Of a DNA stretch of 64,000 bases, positions 16,729-26,203 are shown piece by piece. The translations under genes were made by a program, and so were the position numbers. Below the pieces are notes generated by a model that was given only the letters and a program-made list of their open reading frames with translations, was not told the origin of the DNA and did not search any database. The stretch is from Candidatus Gastranaerophilales bacterium (GTDB lineage: Bacteria > Cyanobacteriota > Vampirovibrionia > Gastranaerophilales > Gastranaerophilaceae), in the NCBI GenBank assembly GCA_905234865.1, contig CAJOJE010000002.1, forward strand, positions 1 to 64,000. Direction: 5' to 3'. The first letter of the stretch is position 1. The number at the start of each line of letters is the position of its first letter.

Positions 16729-19362
16729 TTACATTTCTTTTATTTCTTTTTCCAAATCCGATAGAATTTGTATCGCACTTGTTATATCTTTTGCGCTTCC
16801 CTGTGCCATATTCGGTTTTCCGCCGCCCGAGCCGCCCATAAGTTTTGTTATTTTTGAAACAATTTGCCCTGCTTGAACACCTTGTTTTACAAAACCGTCG
16901 GTTACTTTTGAAATAACCGTAGCGCCTTGATTGTCGGATTTTTTAACGCAAAGAACAATAATTGACTCGCCGCCCAAACGTTTGGCAAGCATTTCAACCC
17001 CGAGCCTTATTGCGCCCTGCGGGACATTTTCCGCCATGGAAATAAATAATTTTCCTTCTTGTTCTTTAATTTTAATATCCTCCGCTCTTGATATCAGAGA
17101 TTCAAATTTTGCACTTGTTATTTTATTTTCCAAATCTTGAATTTGCGTATTTTTTTCCTTAATTTCATTTGCCATTTTTTCGATTTTGGATTTTACTTCA
17201 TCAGGCTTAATCTTATAATTTTGCGCAATTTCATTGATTAAGTTTGCTTTTTCATTCAAAAACTCAAGCGCAGAATCGGAACATACGATTTCAATTCTCC
17301 TGACCCCTTGAGAAATTGCGGATTCAGACACGATTTTTGCAAGTCTTAAATCTTTAGTGTTATTAACATGCGTACCGCCGCAAAGTTCTTTTGAAATATC
17401 CCCAAACGTTACAACTCTTACGGTATCGCCGTATTTTTCGTTAAATAAAGCCGTTGCGCCCGATTGTTTGGCGGCTTCTATTTCCATAACTTCGGTTTTA
17501 CCTTGTATTCCGTCTTTAATCCACGAATTTATTATATTTTCGGTCTTTTGTAATTCATCTTTATTGACCCCTCTTGAGAAAGAAAAGTCAAACCTTGTTC
17601 TTTGTTTTTCAACAAAAGACCCTGCCTGATGAACTTCATCGCCTAAAACTTTAATTAAAGCCGCCTGCAAAAGATGAGCGAGAGAATGATGTTTTTTAAT
17701 TTCTTCTCTTGTTTCGACATTGATTTCGGCTGTTAGCGTATCACCTTTTTTAATTGAGCCAAAACCTCTGTGTACAAAAACTTTTCCTGCTTTAAAGGTT
17801 GTTTTTACGCAAAAATTACCGATTTTTCCGCAATCACCGACCTGACCGCCCGATTCTGCGTAAAACGGTGTAACATCAAGAATAACATCCGCTTCATCAT
17901 CGATTACTTCGTCAACTTCAACCCCGTTTTTAACGATTGCAAGAACTTTGGAATTTGACGAATTTTCTTCGTACCCTACAAATTTTGTATCGGGATTATT
18001 TGTATAGCTTAAATCGTCGGTTAAAACGACTTTTTGCTGAGAAGCTCTTGCTCTTTGTTTTTGAGCTTCCATTTCTTCCTTAAAGCCTTTTTCGTCAACT
18101 TCAATATTTTTTTCTTCCGCTATTTCTTTTGTAAGTTCATAAGGAAATCCGTAAGTATCGTACAATCTGAAAGCGTCAGCCCCCGACATAATTTTTTGTC
18201 CTTTGGATTGGAGATTTTCAATTATATCGTCAATTTGGGAATATCCCCTTTGGACGGTCAGCTTAAATCTTTCTTCTTCTTGAAGAATTACTTTTTGAAT
18301 TTTTTCTTTGTTTGAAACAAGCTCAGGATAAGCGTCGCCGTAATTTTCAATTACTTTATCAATAATAGGCGCCATAAACGGAAGTTCAAGCCCTAAAAGA
18401 TACCCGTGGCGAAGCGCACGTCTTAAAATCATTCTCAAAACATATCCTCTGCCTTCGTTTGTCGGCAAAATACCGTCTGCAATCATAAAAGAAATACATC
18501 TCGCATGGTCTGTAACTATTCTTAACGACACGTCGGTTTTTTCTTTTTCTTTGTATTTTTTGCCCGAAATTTCGGAAACCTTATCTATGATTGACCTTAA
18601 AAGATCCGTATCAAAGGTTGATTCAACCCCTTGGCACACCATAGAAATTCTCTCCAAACCCATTCCCGTATCGACGTTTTTCTTATCGAGAGGGCTCCTA
18701 TTTCCTTGTTCGTCCTGGAAAAGTTCGGTAAATACAAGATTCCAAATTTCAACCCACCTGTTACATTCGCAGGTTGCAATCGAACAATCGTCAGAGCATT
18801 TTAAATGCTCCCCTAAATCATAATGAATCTCGGAACATGGTCCGCAAGAGCCTGATGCCCCCGGAGGTCCCCAAAAGTTATCTTTTTTGCCTTTTCTTAT
18901 AATTCTGTTCTCGGGTATTCCTTCTTTTTTCCACAATTCAAAAGCTTCATCGTCGTCTTTATAAATTGTAATCCAAAGCCTGTCTTTATCTAAGCCTAAA
19001 TATTCTTTACTTGTAACAAATTCCCACGCCCATGGAATAACTTCTTTTTTATAATAATCTCCAAAGCTGAAATTTCCGAGCATTTCAAAAAAGGTATGGT
19101 GTCTTGGCGTACGTCCCACATTTTCAATATCGGAATCTTTTCCGCCCGCTCTTGCGCATTTTTGGCAGCTTGTGGCTCTCGGCGGATTATAAGGAGGTTT
19201 TTCAAGCCCCAAATAATAAGGCATAAATTGGACCATGCCTGCCGTTGTAAGTAAAATCGTAGGATTATCGGGAACAAGAGAAGAACTTTTTACCCTTGTC
19301 GAATTATGCTTTTTTTCAAAAAAGCTCAAAAACATTTCTCGTATTTCAGCCGAAGTTTTCAT
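16729..19362 (-). CDS. alaS: Alanine-tRNA ligase
   Basis: AlaRS charges tRNA-Ala and edits Ser/Gly mischarging. The 877-residue protein has the class II catalytic domain (TSAEIREMFLSFFEKK at the N terminus, then GMVQFMPYYLG, RHHTFFEMLGNFSFGDYYK, the Gly-rich GMGLERI), the editing domain with HHSLAHLLQAAL and CGGTHVNNT as zinc ligands, and a C-Ala domain ending in GGSGGGKPNMAQG. Length and order are normal. Upstream, TGG-TATGAT at 19395-19403 is a probable extended -10. Confidence 0.97.
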   Translation of the reverse strand: MKTSAEIREMFLSFFEKKHNSTRVKSSSLVPDNPTILLTTAGMVQFMPYYLGLEKPPYNPPRATSCQKCARAGGKDSDIENVGRTPRHHTFFEMLGNFSFGDYYKKEVIPWAWEFVTSKEYLGLDKDRLWITIYKDDDEAFELWKKEGIPENRIIRKGKKDNFWGPPGASGSCGPCSEIHYDLGEHLKCSDDCSIATCECNRWVEIWNLVFTELFQDEQGNRSPLDKKNVDTGMGLERISMVCQGVESTFDTDLLRSIIDKVSEISGKKYKEKEKTDVSLRIVTDHARCISFMIADGILPTNEGRGYVLRMILRRALRHGYLLGLELPFMAPIIDKVIENYGDAYPELVSNKEKIQKVILQEEERFKLTVQRGYSQIDDIIENLQSKGQKIMSGADAFRLYDTYGFPYELTKEIAEEKNIEVDEKGFKEEMEAQKQRARASQQKVVLTDDLSYTNNPDTKFVGYEENSSNSKVLAIVKNGVEVDEVIDDEADVILDVTPFYAESGGQVGDCGKIGNFCVKTTFKAGKVFVHRGFGSIKKGDTLTAEINVETREEIKKHHSLAHLLQAALIKVLGDEVHQAGSFVEKQRTRFDFSFSRGVNKDELQKTENIINSWIKDGIQGKTEVMEIEAAKQSGATALFNEKYGDTVRVVTFGDISKELCGGTHVNNTKDLRLAKIVSESAISQGVRRIEIVCSDSALEFLNEKANLINEIAQNYKIKPDEVKSKIEKMANEIKEKNTQIQDLENKITSAKFESLISRAEDIKIKEQEGKLFISMAENVPQGAIRLGVEMLAKRLGGESIIVLCVKKSDNQGATVISKVTDGFVKQGVQAGQIVSKITKLMGGSGGGKPNMAQGSAKDITSAIQILSDLEKEIKEM

Positions 19363-19394
19363 TTTTCTAACCTTTATATGTAGACAACAGAATA

Positions 19395-19403
19395 ATCATA
19401 CCA
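19395..19403 (-). promoter_or_regulatory. Extended -10 promoter of alaS
   Basis: On the minus strand TGG-TATGAT lies about 32 bases before the alaS ATG, giving a leader of about 26 nt. A TTGACA further up is too distant (26-bp spacer) to be its -35. Confidence 0.45.
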
Positions 19404-19452
19404 TAAAAAAAATTTTGGTAATAAAGTGTCAAAATTACGATAAATAAAGGGG

Positions 19453-19481
19453 TTGCGGGATTTTTGAATTTATGCTATAAT
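19453..19481 (+). promoter_or_regulatory. Promoter of the first phosphodiester glycosidase gene
   Basis: TTGCGG (19453-19458), a 17-bp spacer and TATAAT (19476-19481), with TGC just before the -10, form a good sigma-70-type promoter. The leader to ATG 19572 is about 85 nt. Confidence 0.65.
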
Positions 19482-19571
19482 TGTAGTATAAAAGTGTCGT
19501 TATTTGGAAAAAGCAACTAATCGAAGAAATATATAAAAAATTACCCCAATTAAAAAAGAATCGGAAGAAAA

Positions 19572-20846
19572 ATGACTGCGGCTCTTTCAATTTTATATGC
19601 AAACGAAACGAATGACAAAACGTTATCCGTTAAAAGAGAGCTTATATCTTTTATTGTATTTTGTTTTAACCTTTTTATGGTAGGGTTTTTTCTTAATGCA
19701 AATTACGCTCTTTTTGAAATTAATCCTTCTGCTTACTCAAAAGAAATCTTAAATATGGAAAAAATTAAAGCCGAAATCGAAAATAATTCATCTGCTTGGA
19801 TTGAAGCAAAAACCGCAAAATATTCAAGATATAAACTGTCATACCCTGTAAGCGGAATAATCCATGCAAAAGGGCTGGCGCCCGTCAATGGAAGCTCGGT
19901 CAGGGTAAATGTTTTAGAAATTAATGCAAAAATCAATCCTTCTCTTGAAATTAAACCCCAAACCGCCTCAAACACGTTAAATTCAAGAGTAAAAATTAAA
20001 ACAACCGCAGAAAAAACAGGTGCAATAGCGGCAATTAACGGAGGATATTTTAAACCCCAAACGGGAGTTCCTCTGGGCGCTTTAGTTATAGATAACGAGG
20101 TTTTAACGGGACCGATTTATGAAAGAGCGGGTTTTTCCATAAATAAAGACGGGAGTTATTCAACGGGGAAAACAAATATAACCTTTTCTTTAAAAAACGA
20201 AAATATTGATTTTAAAATAGATAACATAAATCAACCGAGAATGCTCTCAACTTACACTCTTTTATATACGGACAAATGGGGAAAAATTTCTCCCCCGCCC
20301 CCGAAATACGGTTCGGTTGCATTAATTTTAAACGGAGAAATAACAAAAATTTCAAAAACGGCGTTTGAAATTCCGAAAGGAGGATATATTATTTCAGCAC
20401 CCGACAGTGAAATTAATAAAATTAAAAACGAAAAGAAATTAAAATTTATAACTCATTACCCGAAGCATTTTGAAAATGCCGTTCATATAGTATCGGGAGG
20501 CCCGTATTTATTAAAAGAGGGAGAAATTTACATTGATGTTAAGGAAGAAAAATTAAGTTCAATAACGGGAAGAAATCCGAGAACTTTAATCGGTTATACT
20601 AAAGAAAACGATTTGATTTTAGTAACGGTAGACGGCAGAGAAGCAAGTTCAATAGGAATGAGCCTTTATGAAGCCGCAAAATATATGCAAAAATTAGGGT
20701 GTTTTGAAGCAATTAACCTTGACGGCGGTTCTTCAAGCGTAATGTATGTAAACGGAAAAATAACAAACTCTCCTCCGGTTACGGGCGGTATACCGATTTC
20801 GGGAATTATAACAATTACAAGTAATGAAAAAATTTCAAAACTTTAA
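19572..20846 (+). CDS. Membrane-anchored phosphodiester glycosidase (NAGPA-like) protein
   Basis: The 424-residue protein has one N-terminal membrane segment (about 25-47) and an extracytoplasmic domain of the phosphodiester glycosidase (NAGPA) family. Typical motifs are AAINGGYFKPQTGVPLGALV, a GRNPRTLIGYTKEN strand, VDGREASSIGMSL, and INLDGGSSSVMYVNG with the conserved Asp-Gly-Gly. Family members remove sugar phosphodiester caps or act on cell-wall and exopolysaccharide linkages; the bacterial substrate here is unknown. GGAAG precedes the ATG. A paralogous domain occurs at 33712-34524. Confidence 0.85.
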   Translation: MTAALSILYANETNDKTLSVKRELISFIVFCFNLFMVGFFLNANYALFEINPSAYSKEILNMEKIKAEIENNSSAWIEAKTAKYSRYKLSYPVSGIIHAKGLAPVNGSSVRVNVLEINAKINPSLEIKPQTASNTLNSRVKIKTTAEKTGAIAAINGGYFKPQTGVPLGALVIDNEVLTGPIYERAGFSINKDGSYSTGKTNITFSLKNENIDFKIDNINQPRMLSTYTLLYTDKWGKISPPPPKYGSVALILNGEITKISKTAFEIPKGGYIISAPDSEINKIKNEKKLKFITHYPKHFENAVHIVSGGPYLLKEGEIYIDVKEEKLSSITGRNPRTLIGYTKENDLILVTVDGREASSIGMSLYEAAKYMQKLGCFEAINLDGGSSSVMYVNGKITNSPPVTGGIPISGIITITSNEKISKL

Positions 20847-20851
20847 ATTTA

Positions 20852-20887
20852 AAAGACGAGAAACTTTTTTTGTTTCCCGTCTTTTTT
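20852..20887. terminator. Terminator after the glycosidase gene
   Basis: AAAGACGAGAAAC pairs with GTTTCCCGTCTTT with one mismatch, followed by T6. It lies between convergent genes and can act in both directions. Confidence 0.8.
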
Positions 20888-20922
20888 CGATGTTATGTTC
20901 TTTTTTAAGAAACATTTATCTT

Positions 20923-22830
20923 TTAATTGTTCCCGAATGCGATTGTAATTTGTTCTTTGGGGTTAACTCTTGAAATTCTGTTTCCGGAGCCGTCCACAAG
21001 ATAGGTTACTTCATCCGCCGTATTTGCAAATAAACCTACCGTTCCCGATAATGCGGTTCTTGTTAAATCAATCGGGGCCTTAACGGTTGTTTTTATGCCG
21101 TCGCCGTAACTTCTGCCCGCAGCTTTGAAGTTACCCGAGAACACTTCGCCCGTACCCGTACCTACTTGGTCAAACAGAGCTTCGGAAGCATTCCCTAAAC
21201 CTACGAGCATACCGCCTACGGTTCTTCCTACGTTACCGATTGTTGAACCTACGAGTGTAAACGGCATTTCAAGCGTCCTTACAATTATATTCATATCTTT
21301 TTTCTTTTCGACTCTTGCGGATAGAACCTGTTTCGGAAGCGCCTGTTTACATCCGTCGCAGCCTATAATTTCATTAAACGAAAGTTTAATTGCACCATCG
21401 TCACATTTTGTGGGACGAACGACTTCCGTTATTTTACCGTTTACTCTGCTTCCTTTCGGGTATGTTTTGCCGTTTACGGTTATTTCATGGGTGGTTTCCG
21501 CTTGAAATCTTTCGCCGACGTTTGCATTTTTAGCGTTTATAATATCTTTCATTTGCAATGATAATGTCGGTATACAAACGGGAGTTTCTTTTTCCACGAA
21601 TGTCGGTCTTGAAGGTCCTATTGCCGTTTTGGTATCGGGATTTACGTCGTATCCTCCCGCAACACGAATATTTTGAAGCATTGTTGAAACTTCCGCCCTT
21701 GTAGCCTTATCGTTTGGCCTTATTTTATTTGATGAAGACATATCTTTGAGAGCGCCGTTATCTATTGCTTTTGCGACGCTTTCTCTGTATTTTGAAGGAA
21801 CAAGATTTCCGTCATGGTATTTATTTAAAATTTCATTAGCTTTACATGAATCCATTTCGCAATTTATGCCTTTTGCAATGGTATCCATAGCTTCGCCTCT
21901 TGAAACGCTGCTTTCGGGGTGGAATTTGTTATCCGACATACCGTCCATCATATCCGTTGTTACGCTTTTATTTATTGATTCATAAGCCCAGTGGCTTTTC
22001 GGCACATCTTTAAAATTGCCCTCGCTTGAAAGGGGTGTGTTTTCCAGATTATACCCGTTTACTACCATTGAAGCCAATTCTGCACGAGAAATATTTCTGT
22101 TCGGCTTAAACATATCGTCAGGATATCCCGTCACAACACATTGGTCCGTTAAACGGTTTATGTCTTTTGAAGCCCAATAACTGTTTGGAACGTCAGGGTA
22201 TCTTTGCCCTGAAATACTTGAAGCACCGCCTGTTGCACATCCGCAATCGGATTTTTTTTCGCACCCGCATGGTTCAAGTTCTTTGTAGATCGCTTTCATG
22301 GTATTAGGCGATTGAATATCCGGTTCGGGGCAGCAATCCGATTTAGGAAGAATTTTTTCATCCAAAACAGGTGCCGCAGCGCCTGTTATACAGTTATCTT
22401 CAACGGGAACGCCTGCAAAATATCCCGATGAATTATCTTTTATGACGGCAGAATTATTTAATTCGCCGACAACGGCATTATTTGCGGGAGAATAAATTGC
22501 GCCCGGGTATGCGTAGCTTTGAGAATTCATTAAGTCTTTATGCTCATAACAATCATTTTTTTGTTTGCAATTGCAGGGAGCTGCCGCCCCCGTTGTCTTG
22601 CAAGGGTCGCACTTGTTTCTTTTTAAAAAACCGAAAAAATCTTTTTTACAGTTACAATCCGACATTTGCTTATGGCATTTGTTGCATGTGGCATTATTCG
22701 GAGTGACGGCTTGCGATTGTTCAACAGGGCATGCTCCCCCGACAGGACATGCCGCAAAACTTGTCGGTACCGTAACGGCACATACGCTAAGAGCTAATGT
22801 GGCAGTCAGCAAAAATTTGTTAATGGTCAT
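20923..22830 (-). CDS. Secreted Cys-rich protein with three SLH domains
   Basis: The 635-residue protein starts at ATG 22830, fixed by AGGAGG in front and by a signal peptide ending PTSFA. The mature N terminus is Cys-rich (CPVGGACPVEQ, then CNKCHKQMSDCNC and further CxC/CxxC pairs up to about residue 200). Three SLH repeats follow, with cores YWASKDINRL, HWAYESINKS and YRESVAKAID, each with a downstream SRAE/SRGE/TRAE. SLH repeats bind pyruvylated secondary cell-wall polymer. The last ~220 residues (NVGERFQAET, KGSRVNGKITEV) are unassigned and lack an OprB-type porin barrel. Probable role: envelope or outer-membrane tethering. Confidence 0.8.
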   Translation of the reverse strand: MTINKFLLTATLALSVCAVTVPTSFAACPVGGACPVEQSQAVTPNNATCNKCHKQMSDCNCKKDFFGFLKRNKCDPCKTTGAAAPCNCKQKNDCYEHKDLMNSQSYAYPGAIYSPANNAVVGELNNSAVIKDNSSGYFAGVPVEDNCITGAAAPVLDEKILPKSDCCPEPDIQSPNTMKAIYKELEPCGCEKKSDCGCATGGASSISGQRYPDVPNSYWASKDINRLTDQCVVTGYPDDMFKPNRNISRAELASMVVNGYNLENTPLSSEGNFKDVPKSHWAYESINKSVTTDMMDGMSDNKFHPESSVSRGEAMDTIAKGINCEMDSCKANEILNKYHDGNLVPSKYRESVAKAIDNGALKDMSSSNKIRPNDKATRAEVSTMLQNIRVAGGYDVNPDTKTAIGPSRPTFVEKETPVCIPTLSLQMKDIINAKNANVGERFQAETTHEITVNGKTYPKGSRVNGKITEVVRPTKCDDGAIKLSFNEIIGCDGCKQALPKQVLSARVEKKKDMNIIVRTLEMPFTLVGSTIGNVGRTVGGMLVGLGNASEALFDQVGTGTGEVFSGNFKAAGRSYGDGIKTTVKAPIDLTRTALSGTVGLFANTADEVTYLVDGSGNRISRVNPKEQITIAFGNN

Positions 22831-22871
22831 TTTTCCTCCTTTGTTAAAGAAAAGTTTATCAATATAATGCA

Positions 22872-22912
22872 AAAAGTGCATAATTTCATCTTTTAATGAA
22901 TTATGCACTTTT
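22872..22912 (-). terminator. Long hairpin upstream of the SLH gene
   Basis: Left arm AAAAGTGCATAATTTCAT and right arm ATGAATTATGCACTTTT form a stem of about 17 bp with one bulged base. On the minus strand T5 follows. It may end the upstream HEAT-like transcript, or it may be a leader structure of the SLH mRNA if that starts at a TATAGT near 22972-22977. Confidence 0.55.
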
Positions 22913-23030
22913 AAAAAACTATGTTCATTGCCGATTGGGATTATCTTTGCGGATTATCTTATTTTGTTTAAACTATACCGTTTCATAAGAAACAACCCGC
23001 CCGATAAAGGCAATTAAAGGAAAAATTACC

Positions 23031-23354
23031 TTAAAAAGTTCCTTCGATTTCTTGAATAATGTAATTTGCAACCCAAGTGTAATTTTTGTTTGAATTTGCA
23101 AGGTCTTTCAGGGCTTGTACGGAGGTTTCGCCTATTCTGATTAAACTCATAGCGGCAACACCTCTTTGAACGCCTTTTGAGCCGGTTAATTTATCAATAA
23201 GAAAGTTTATTGCGCTCTCGCCGTAGTTTACAATTTTATTTTCGATTGAACTTTTTGTCATATTATCCGCACCTTCAAGCTCTGAAAATAAATTATTTAA
23301 TTCGGTTCCGATTGTTCTTTCCATTAATGATACTTTTGTTAAAACCGCCTGCAT
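23031..23354 (-). CDS. Small HEAT-repeat-like protein
   Basis: The 107-residue protein starts at ATG 23354 (MQAVLTKVSL), placed by GGAG eight nt upstream rather than at ATG 23396. It is all-helical by composition. The segment INFLIDKLTGSKGVQRGVAAMSLIRIGETSVQALKDL is kept as two short pieces here: GVQRGVAAMSLIRIG and SVQALKDLAN, which resemble a HEAT/PBS-lyase helix pair. No signal peptide or catalytic motif is seen. A similar small helical protein is encoded at 31409-31777. Function unknown, perhaps protein-protein interaction. Confidence 0.55.
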   Translation of the reverse strand: MQAVLTKVSLMERTIGTELNNLFSELEGADNMTKSSIENKIVNYGESAINFLIDKLTGSKGVQRGVAAMSLIRIGETSVQALKDLANSNKNYTWVANYIIQEIEGTF

Positions 23355-23424
23355 TGGCATTACTCCTTTTTCATTTATGCAATGATTATAAATCAAAAAA
23401 ATTAAAAAAATTGATTTTTTAATA

Positions 23425-23450
23425 TAATCTTTATACGGATATAAAGATTA
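23425..23450 (-). terminator. Hairpin downstream of gtrA
   Basis: TAATCTTTATA and TATAAAGATTA form a perfect 11-bp stem with a CGGA loop. On the minus strand T-rich runs follow after several bases. It is a likely end of the rpmG-gtrA transcript. Confidence 0.5.
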
Positions 23451-23491
23451 GCCGGAATAAAGTAATGCCTCTCCAAAATTTTAATAAAGCA

Positions 23492-23980
23492 TTATTTTGA
23501 ATTTCTAAAAACGAAATTCTTTAAAAGCATAAAAGATATAAGTGCGATAGGAAATACCAAAAGCGCCTGAGATAAATATTTATCAACACCGAACGTATTA
23601 ACCAAAGTTTCTAACGAAATTTTATTTATAAAATACGTTGTTAAATACGAGAGGAAAAATTTAACGATTAGAGTGTTATCTTTATTTTTGAAAACAATTC
23701 TCCCCGTTGTTTGGAAATTGAATATAATTCCTATTATATAAGAAACGGCAAGTGAAAAAGCGGGTCTGTTCGTTATTGTAATTACGATTGCATAAACGAT
23801 ATAAGAGAAAACCGTATTCATAAATCCGACAAAAAGATATTTTACGAATTTTCTTTCCAAATGACTAAAAACACCGAAGCAAAAATCATTGTAAAACCAA
23901 TTAAACATAATAGAAAGTACGGAGATAAATTTCTTATACTCCGCACTTTCTTTTATAGAATTTTTTAAAGTTTTAATCAT
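23492..23980 (-). CDS. GtrA-like membrane protein
   Basis: The 162-residue protein shows the four hydrophobic segments of the GtrA family: FVGFMNTVFSYIVYAIVI, FSLAVSYIIGIIFNF, FFLSYLTTYFI and LVFPIALISFMLLKNFVF, plus the family-typical F(x)RN ending. GtrA proteins are thought to flip polyprenyl-phosphate-linked sugars for O-antigen or teichoic/arabinogalactan modification. It begins 5 bp after the rplA stop, so it is probably co-transcribed with ribosomal protein genes, an unusual partner. Confidence 0.82.
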   Translation of the reverse strand: MIKTLKNSIKESAEYKKFISVLSIMFNWFYNDFCFGVFSHLERKFVKYLFVGFMNTVFSYIVYAIVITITNRPAFSLAVSYIIGIIFNFQTTGRIVFKNKDNTLIVKFFLSYLTTYFINKISLETLVNTFGVDKYLSQALLVFPIALISFMLLKNFVFRNSK

Positions 23981-23985
23981 TAATT

Positions 23986-24711
23986 TTAGTCAATGTATTC
24001 TTTAATTTCAGCAGCAATATTTTTCGGATCTAATTTAATTCCGGGGCCCATTGTCGTTGAAAGATAAGCTGATTTAATATAGGTTCCTTTTGCAGCCGAC
24101 GGTTTTGCTTTAATAACAGCATCAGCCAAAGTTGAAAAGTTTTTCATTAAATCTTCTTTTGAAAATTTAATTTTACCCAAAGGTACATGAATCATACCTT
24201 GTTTATCGGCTCTGAATTCAACTTTACCCGCTTTTGCGTCTTTAACCGCTTTTGCAACATCGGGCGTAACCGTTCCCGTTTTAGGGTTCGGCATTAAGCC
24301 TTTAGGACCGAGCACTCTGCCCAATTTTCCCAAAGGAGCCATCATATCGGGAGTTGCAATCAAAGTATCAAATTCAAACCAACCGTTTTGAATTTTTTCG
24401 ATTACTTCTTCCGCACCTGCTTCATCAGCGCCTGCTTCTTTTGCAAGAGCCGCTTTATCAGCTTTTGCGATAACGCAAACTCTAACCGTTTTACCCAAAC
24501 CTGCAGGAAGAACGGTCGTGCTTCTAACCTGTTGGTCAGCATGCTTTACTTCAATGCCTAATCTCATGTGGCATTCAACCGTTTCGTCGAATTTTGAAGT
24601 TTCCGATGCAACTTTTTGAAGCATTTCAATCGCAGCATCCGCCGTTGCAGGTTGAGTGAAATTTTCCATTAATTCTTGTATTTTTTTCTGTTTCTTAGTT
24701 AATTTTGACAT
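23986..24711 (-). CDS. rplA: 50S ribosomal protein L1
   Basis: L1 forms the mobile L1 stalk of the large subunit and, in many bacteria, represses its own mRNA. The 241-residue protein has the segments [71 protein letters not shown] and the C-terminal [13 protein letters not shown]. The middle domain carries one short Ala/Glu-rich stretch ([10 protein letters not shown]). GGAGATATAA precedes the ATG. It follows rplK by 56 bp. Confidence 0.98.
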   Translation of the reverse strand: MSKLTKKQKKIQELMENFTQPATADAAIEMLQKVASETSKFDETVECHMRLGIEVKHADQQVRSTTVLPAGLGKTVRVCVIAKADKAALAKEAGADEAGAEEVIEKIQNGWFEFDTLIATPDMMAPLGKLGRVLGPKGLMPNPKTGTVTPDVAKAVKDAKAGKVEFRADKQGMIHVPLGKIKFSKEDLMKNFSTLADAVIKAKPSAAKGTYIKSAYLSTTMGPGIKLDPKNIAAEIKEYID

Positions 24712-24767
24712 TTATATCTCCGTTTCTTGCGGTATTAACGGCAAGTTAATTGCCTCCCGTCGATTGT

Positions 24768-25202
24768 TTATTCACTAACTGTAACGCCCATAGCTCTTGC
24801 CGTACCTTTAATCATTTTTACGGCAGCTTCCATAGATGTTGCGTTTAAATCTTGCATTTTTGTTTTTGCAATTTCTTCAAGCTGAGCTTCCGTAATTTGA
24901 CCGACTTTCGTTTTGTTCGGAGCAGCCGAACCTTTCGGTAAATTAAGCGCTTTTTTAATTAAAACAGCAGCCGGAGGTGATTTTGTAACAAAAGTAAAAC
25001 TTCTGTCCTCATACACGTCAATTACGACAGGAATAATGTAGCCTGCCATTGAAGCAGTTCTTTCGTTGAACTGTTTGCAAAAATCCATAATGTTTACACC
25101 TTTTTGACCTAACGCAGGTCCGACAGGCGGTGAGGGATTAGCTTTCCCGGCTTCAATCTGAAGTTTGATTTTACCTGTTACTTTTTTGTTTGATGGTGCC
25201 AT
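24768..25202 (-). CDS. rplK: 50S ribosomal protein L11
   Basis: L11 is part of the GTPase-associated centre. The 144-residue protein has the N-terminal domain motif [20 protein letters not shown] with [11 protein letters not shown], and the RNA-binding C-terminal domain with [12 protein letters not shown] and TARAMGVTV at the end. The length is normal. A possible L1-binding hairpin lies just upstream of its ribosome-binding site (25217-25249). Confidence 0.98.
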   Translation of the reverse strand: MAPSNKKVTGKIKLQIEAGKANPSPPVGPALGQKGVNIMDFCKQFNERTASMAGYIIPVVIDVYEDRSFTFVTKSPPAAVLIKKALNLPKGSAAPNKTKVGQITEAQLEEIAKTKMQDLNATSMEAAVKMIKGTARAMGVTVSE

Positions 25203-25216
25203 TGTTTTTTCCTTTC

Positions 25217-25249
25217 TGTGGTCAAACGGGTATTTTATACCCTTCCACG
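25217..25249 (-). promoter_or_regulatory. Candidate L1 autoregulatory structure in the rplK leader
   Basis: On the minus strand an inner 6-bp stem (GGGTAT/ATACCC, 3-nt loop) is joined by an asymmetric internal loop (2 nt against 6 nt) to an outer stem CGTGG/CCACA. Two helices around an asymmetric loop, just before the rplK Shine-Dalgarno, match the general form of L1-binding mRNA sites. The conserved bases were not verified. Confidence 0.35.
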
Positions 25250-25329
25250 ATATACATAATTTTTTTGTGTTTAACCCTTATAACAAGTGTTAATTCGGGT
25301 TATTCCGTTTACTTTCTCAATTCAAGCCG

Positions 25330-25950
25330 TTATACTTTTTGAATTTGTTTATATTCAAGCTCAACGGGGGTTTCACGTCCAAAGATAGAAACCATTGCTC
25401 TGAGTTTTGATTTGTCGGGATAAACTTCCGCAATATCACCGATAAATTCAGCAAAAGGTCCTGATATAATTCTGACTTTATCACCCACTTTAACGTCAAG
25501 TTCAATTTTTTGAATTGAGGATGAACCTCTGTGGATAATTTTCTTAATTTCGGAATCTCTTGCGGGAATCGGCTTTTTAGATGAACCGACAAATTTTGTA
25601 ACCCCTGCGGTATGACGAACAACATACCAAGAGTCATCATCCATAATCATTTCAACAAGGACGTACCCCGGGAAAATCTTTTCTTCTTTTTCGGTTTTCT
25701 TCCCGCCTTTAACTTGAGTAATGGTTTTTTGCGGAACTTCAACTCTGAAGATTTTTTCTCCCATGTTCATATATTCGATACGTTTTTCCAGGTTGACTTT
25801 AACTTTGTTTTCATGTCCTGAATATGTATGAACAACGTACCAGCGTTTTTTTCCTGCTTTATCCTTGATTTCAGACTTTTCTTCCTGAAGCTGAGGGGTG
25901 TCTTCTTTTACTTCTTCGGTATCGGGAATATTTTGTTCTTTTTCGCTCAT
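25330..25950 (-). CDS. nusG: Transcription termination/antitermination factor NusG
   Basis: NusG binds RNA polymerase and links it to Rho or the ribosome. The 206-residue protein has an acidic N-terminal extension of about 30 residues (EEVKEDTPQLQEEKSEIKD), then the NGN domain (KRWYVVHTYSGHENKV, FPGYVLVEM, WYVVRHTAGVTKFVG) and a KOW domain (VGDKVRIISGPFAEFIGDI). The stop is followed by 127 bp before rplK. It lies 14 bp after secE. Confidence 0.97.
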   Translation of the reverse strand: MSEKEQNIPDTEEVKEDTPQLQEEKSEIKDKAGKKRWYVVHTYSGHENKVKVNLEKRIEYMNMGEKIFRVEVPQKTITQVKGGKKTEKEEKIFPGYVLVEMIMDDDSWYVVRHTAGVTKFVGSSKKPIPARDSEIKKIIHRGSSSIQKIELDVKVGDKVRIISGPFAEFIGDIAEVYPDKSKLRAMVSIFGRETPVELEYKQIQKV

Positions 25951-25964
25951 TATTTCAACCTTTT

Positions 25965-26180
25965 TTACTTTGTAATTAATCCCAAAAGACCTTTAAAAAT
26001 AATATCCATGAGATATACGGTTATCGTAAACGTGGCAACAACAAAAATTACAACACCCGTTTCAAAAATTATTTGTCTTCTCTCAGGCCAAGTTACCTTT
26101 CCCCATTCGGATTTCACACCTTTAAAATATGTGATTAAGAACTCTTTTAAATCAGGTTTTGATGTTTTGGTATTTGCCAT
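25965..26180 (-). CDS. secE: Protein translocase subunit SecE
   Basis: The short 71-residue SecE has an amphipathic segment with the conserved KSEWGKVTWPERRQI and a single membrane span (TGVVIFVVATFTITVYLMDI). It clamps the two halves of SecY in the translocon. TAAGGA precedes the ATG. It sits between tRNA-Trp and nusG, as in many bacteria. Confidence 0.97.
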   Translation of the reverse strand: MANTKTSKPDLKEFLITYFKGVKSEWGKVTWPERRQIIFETGVVIFVVATFTITVYLMDIIFKGLLGLITK

Positions 26181-26203
26181 TTTATTTCCTTACTTTTAAA
26201 ATT

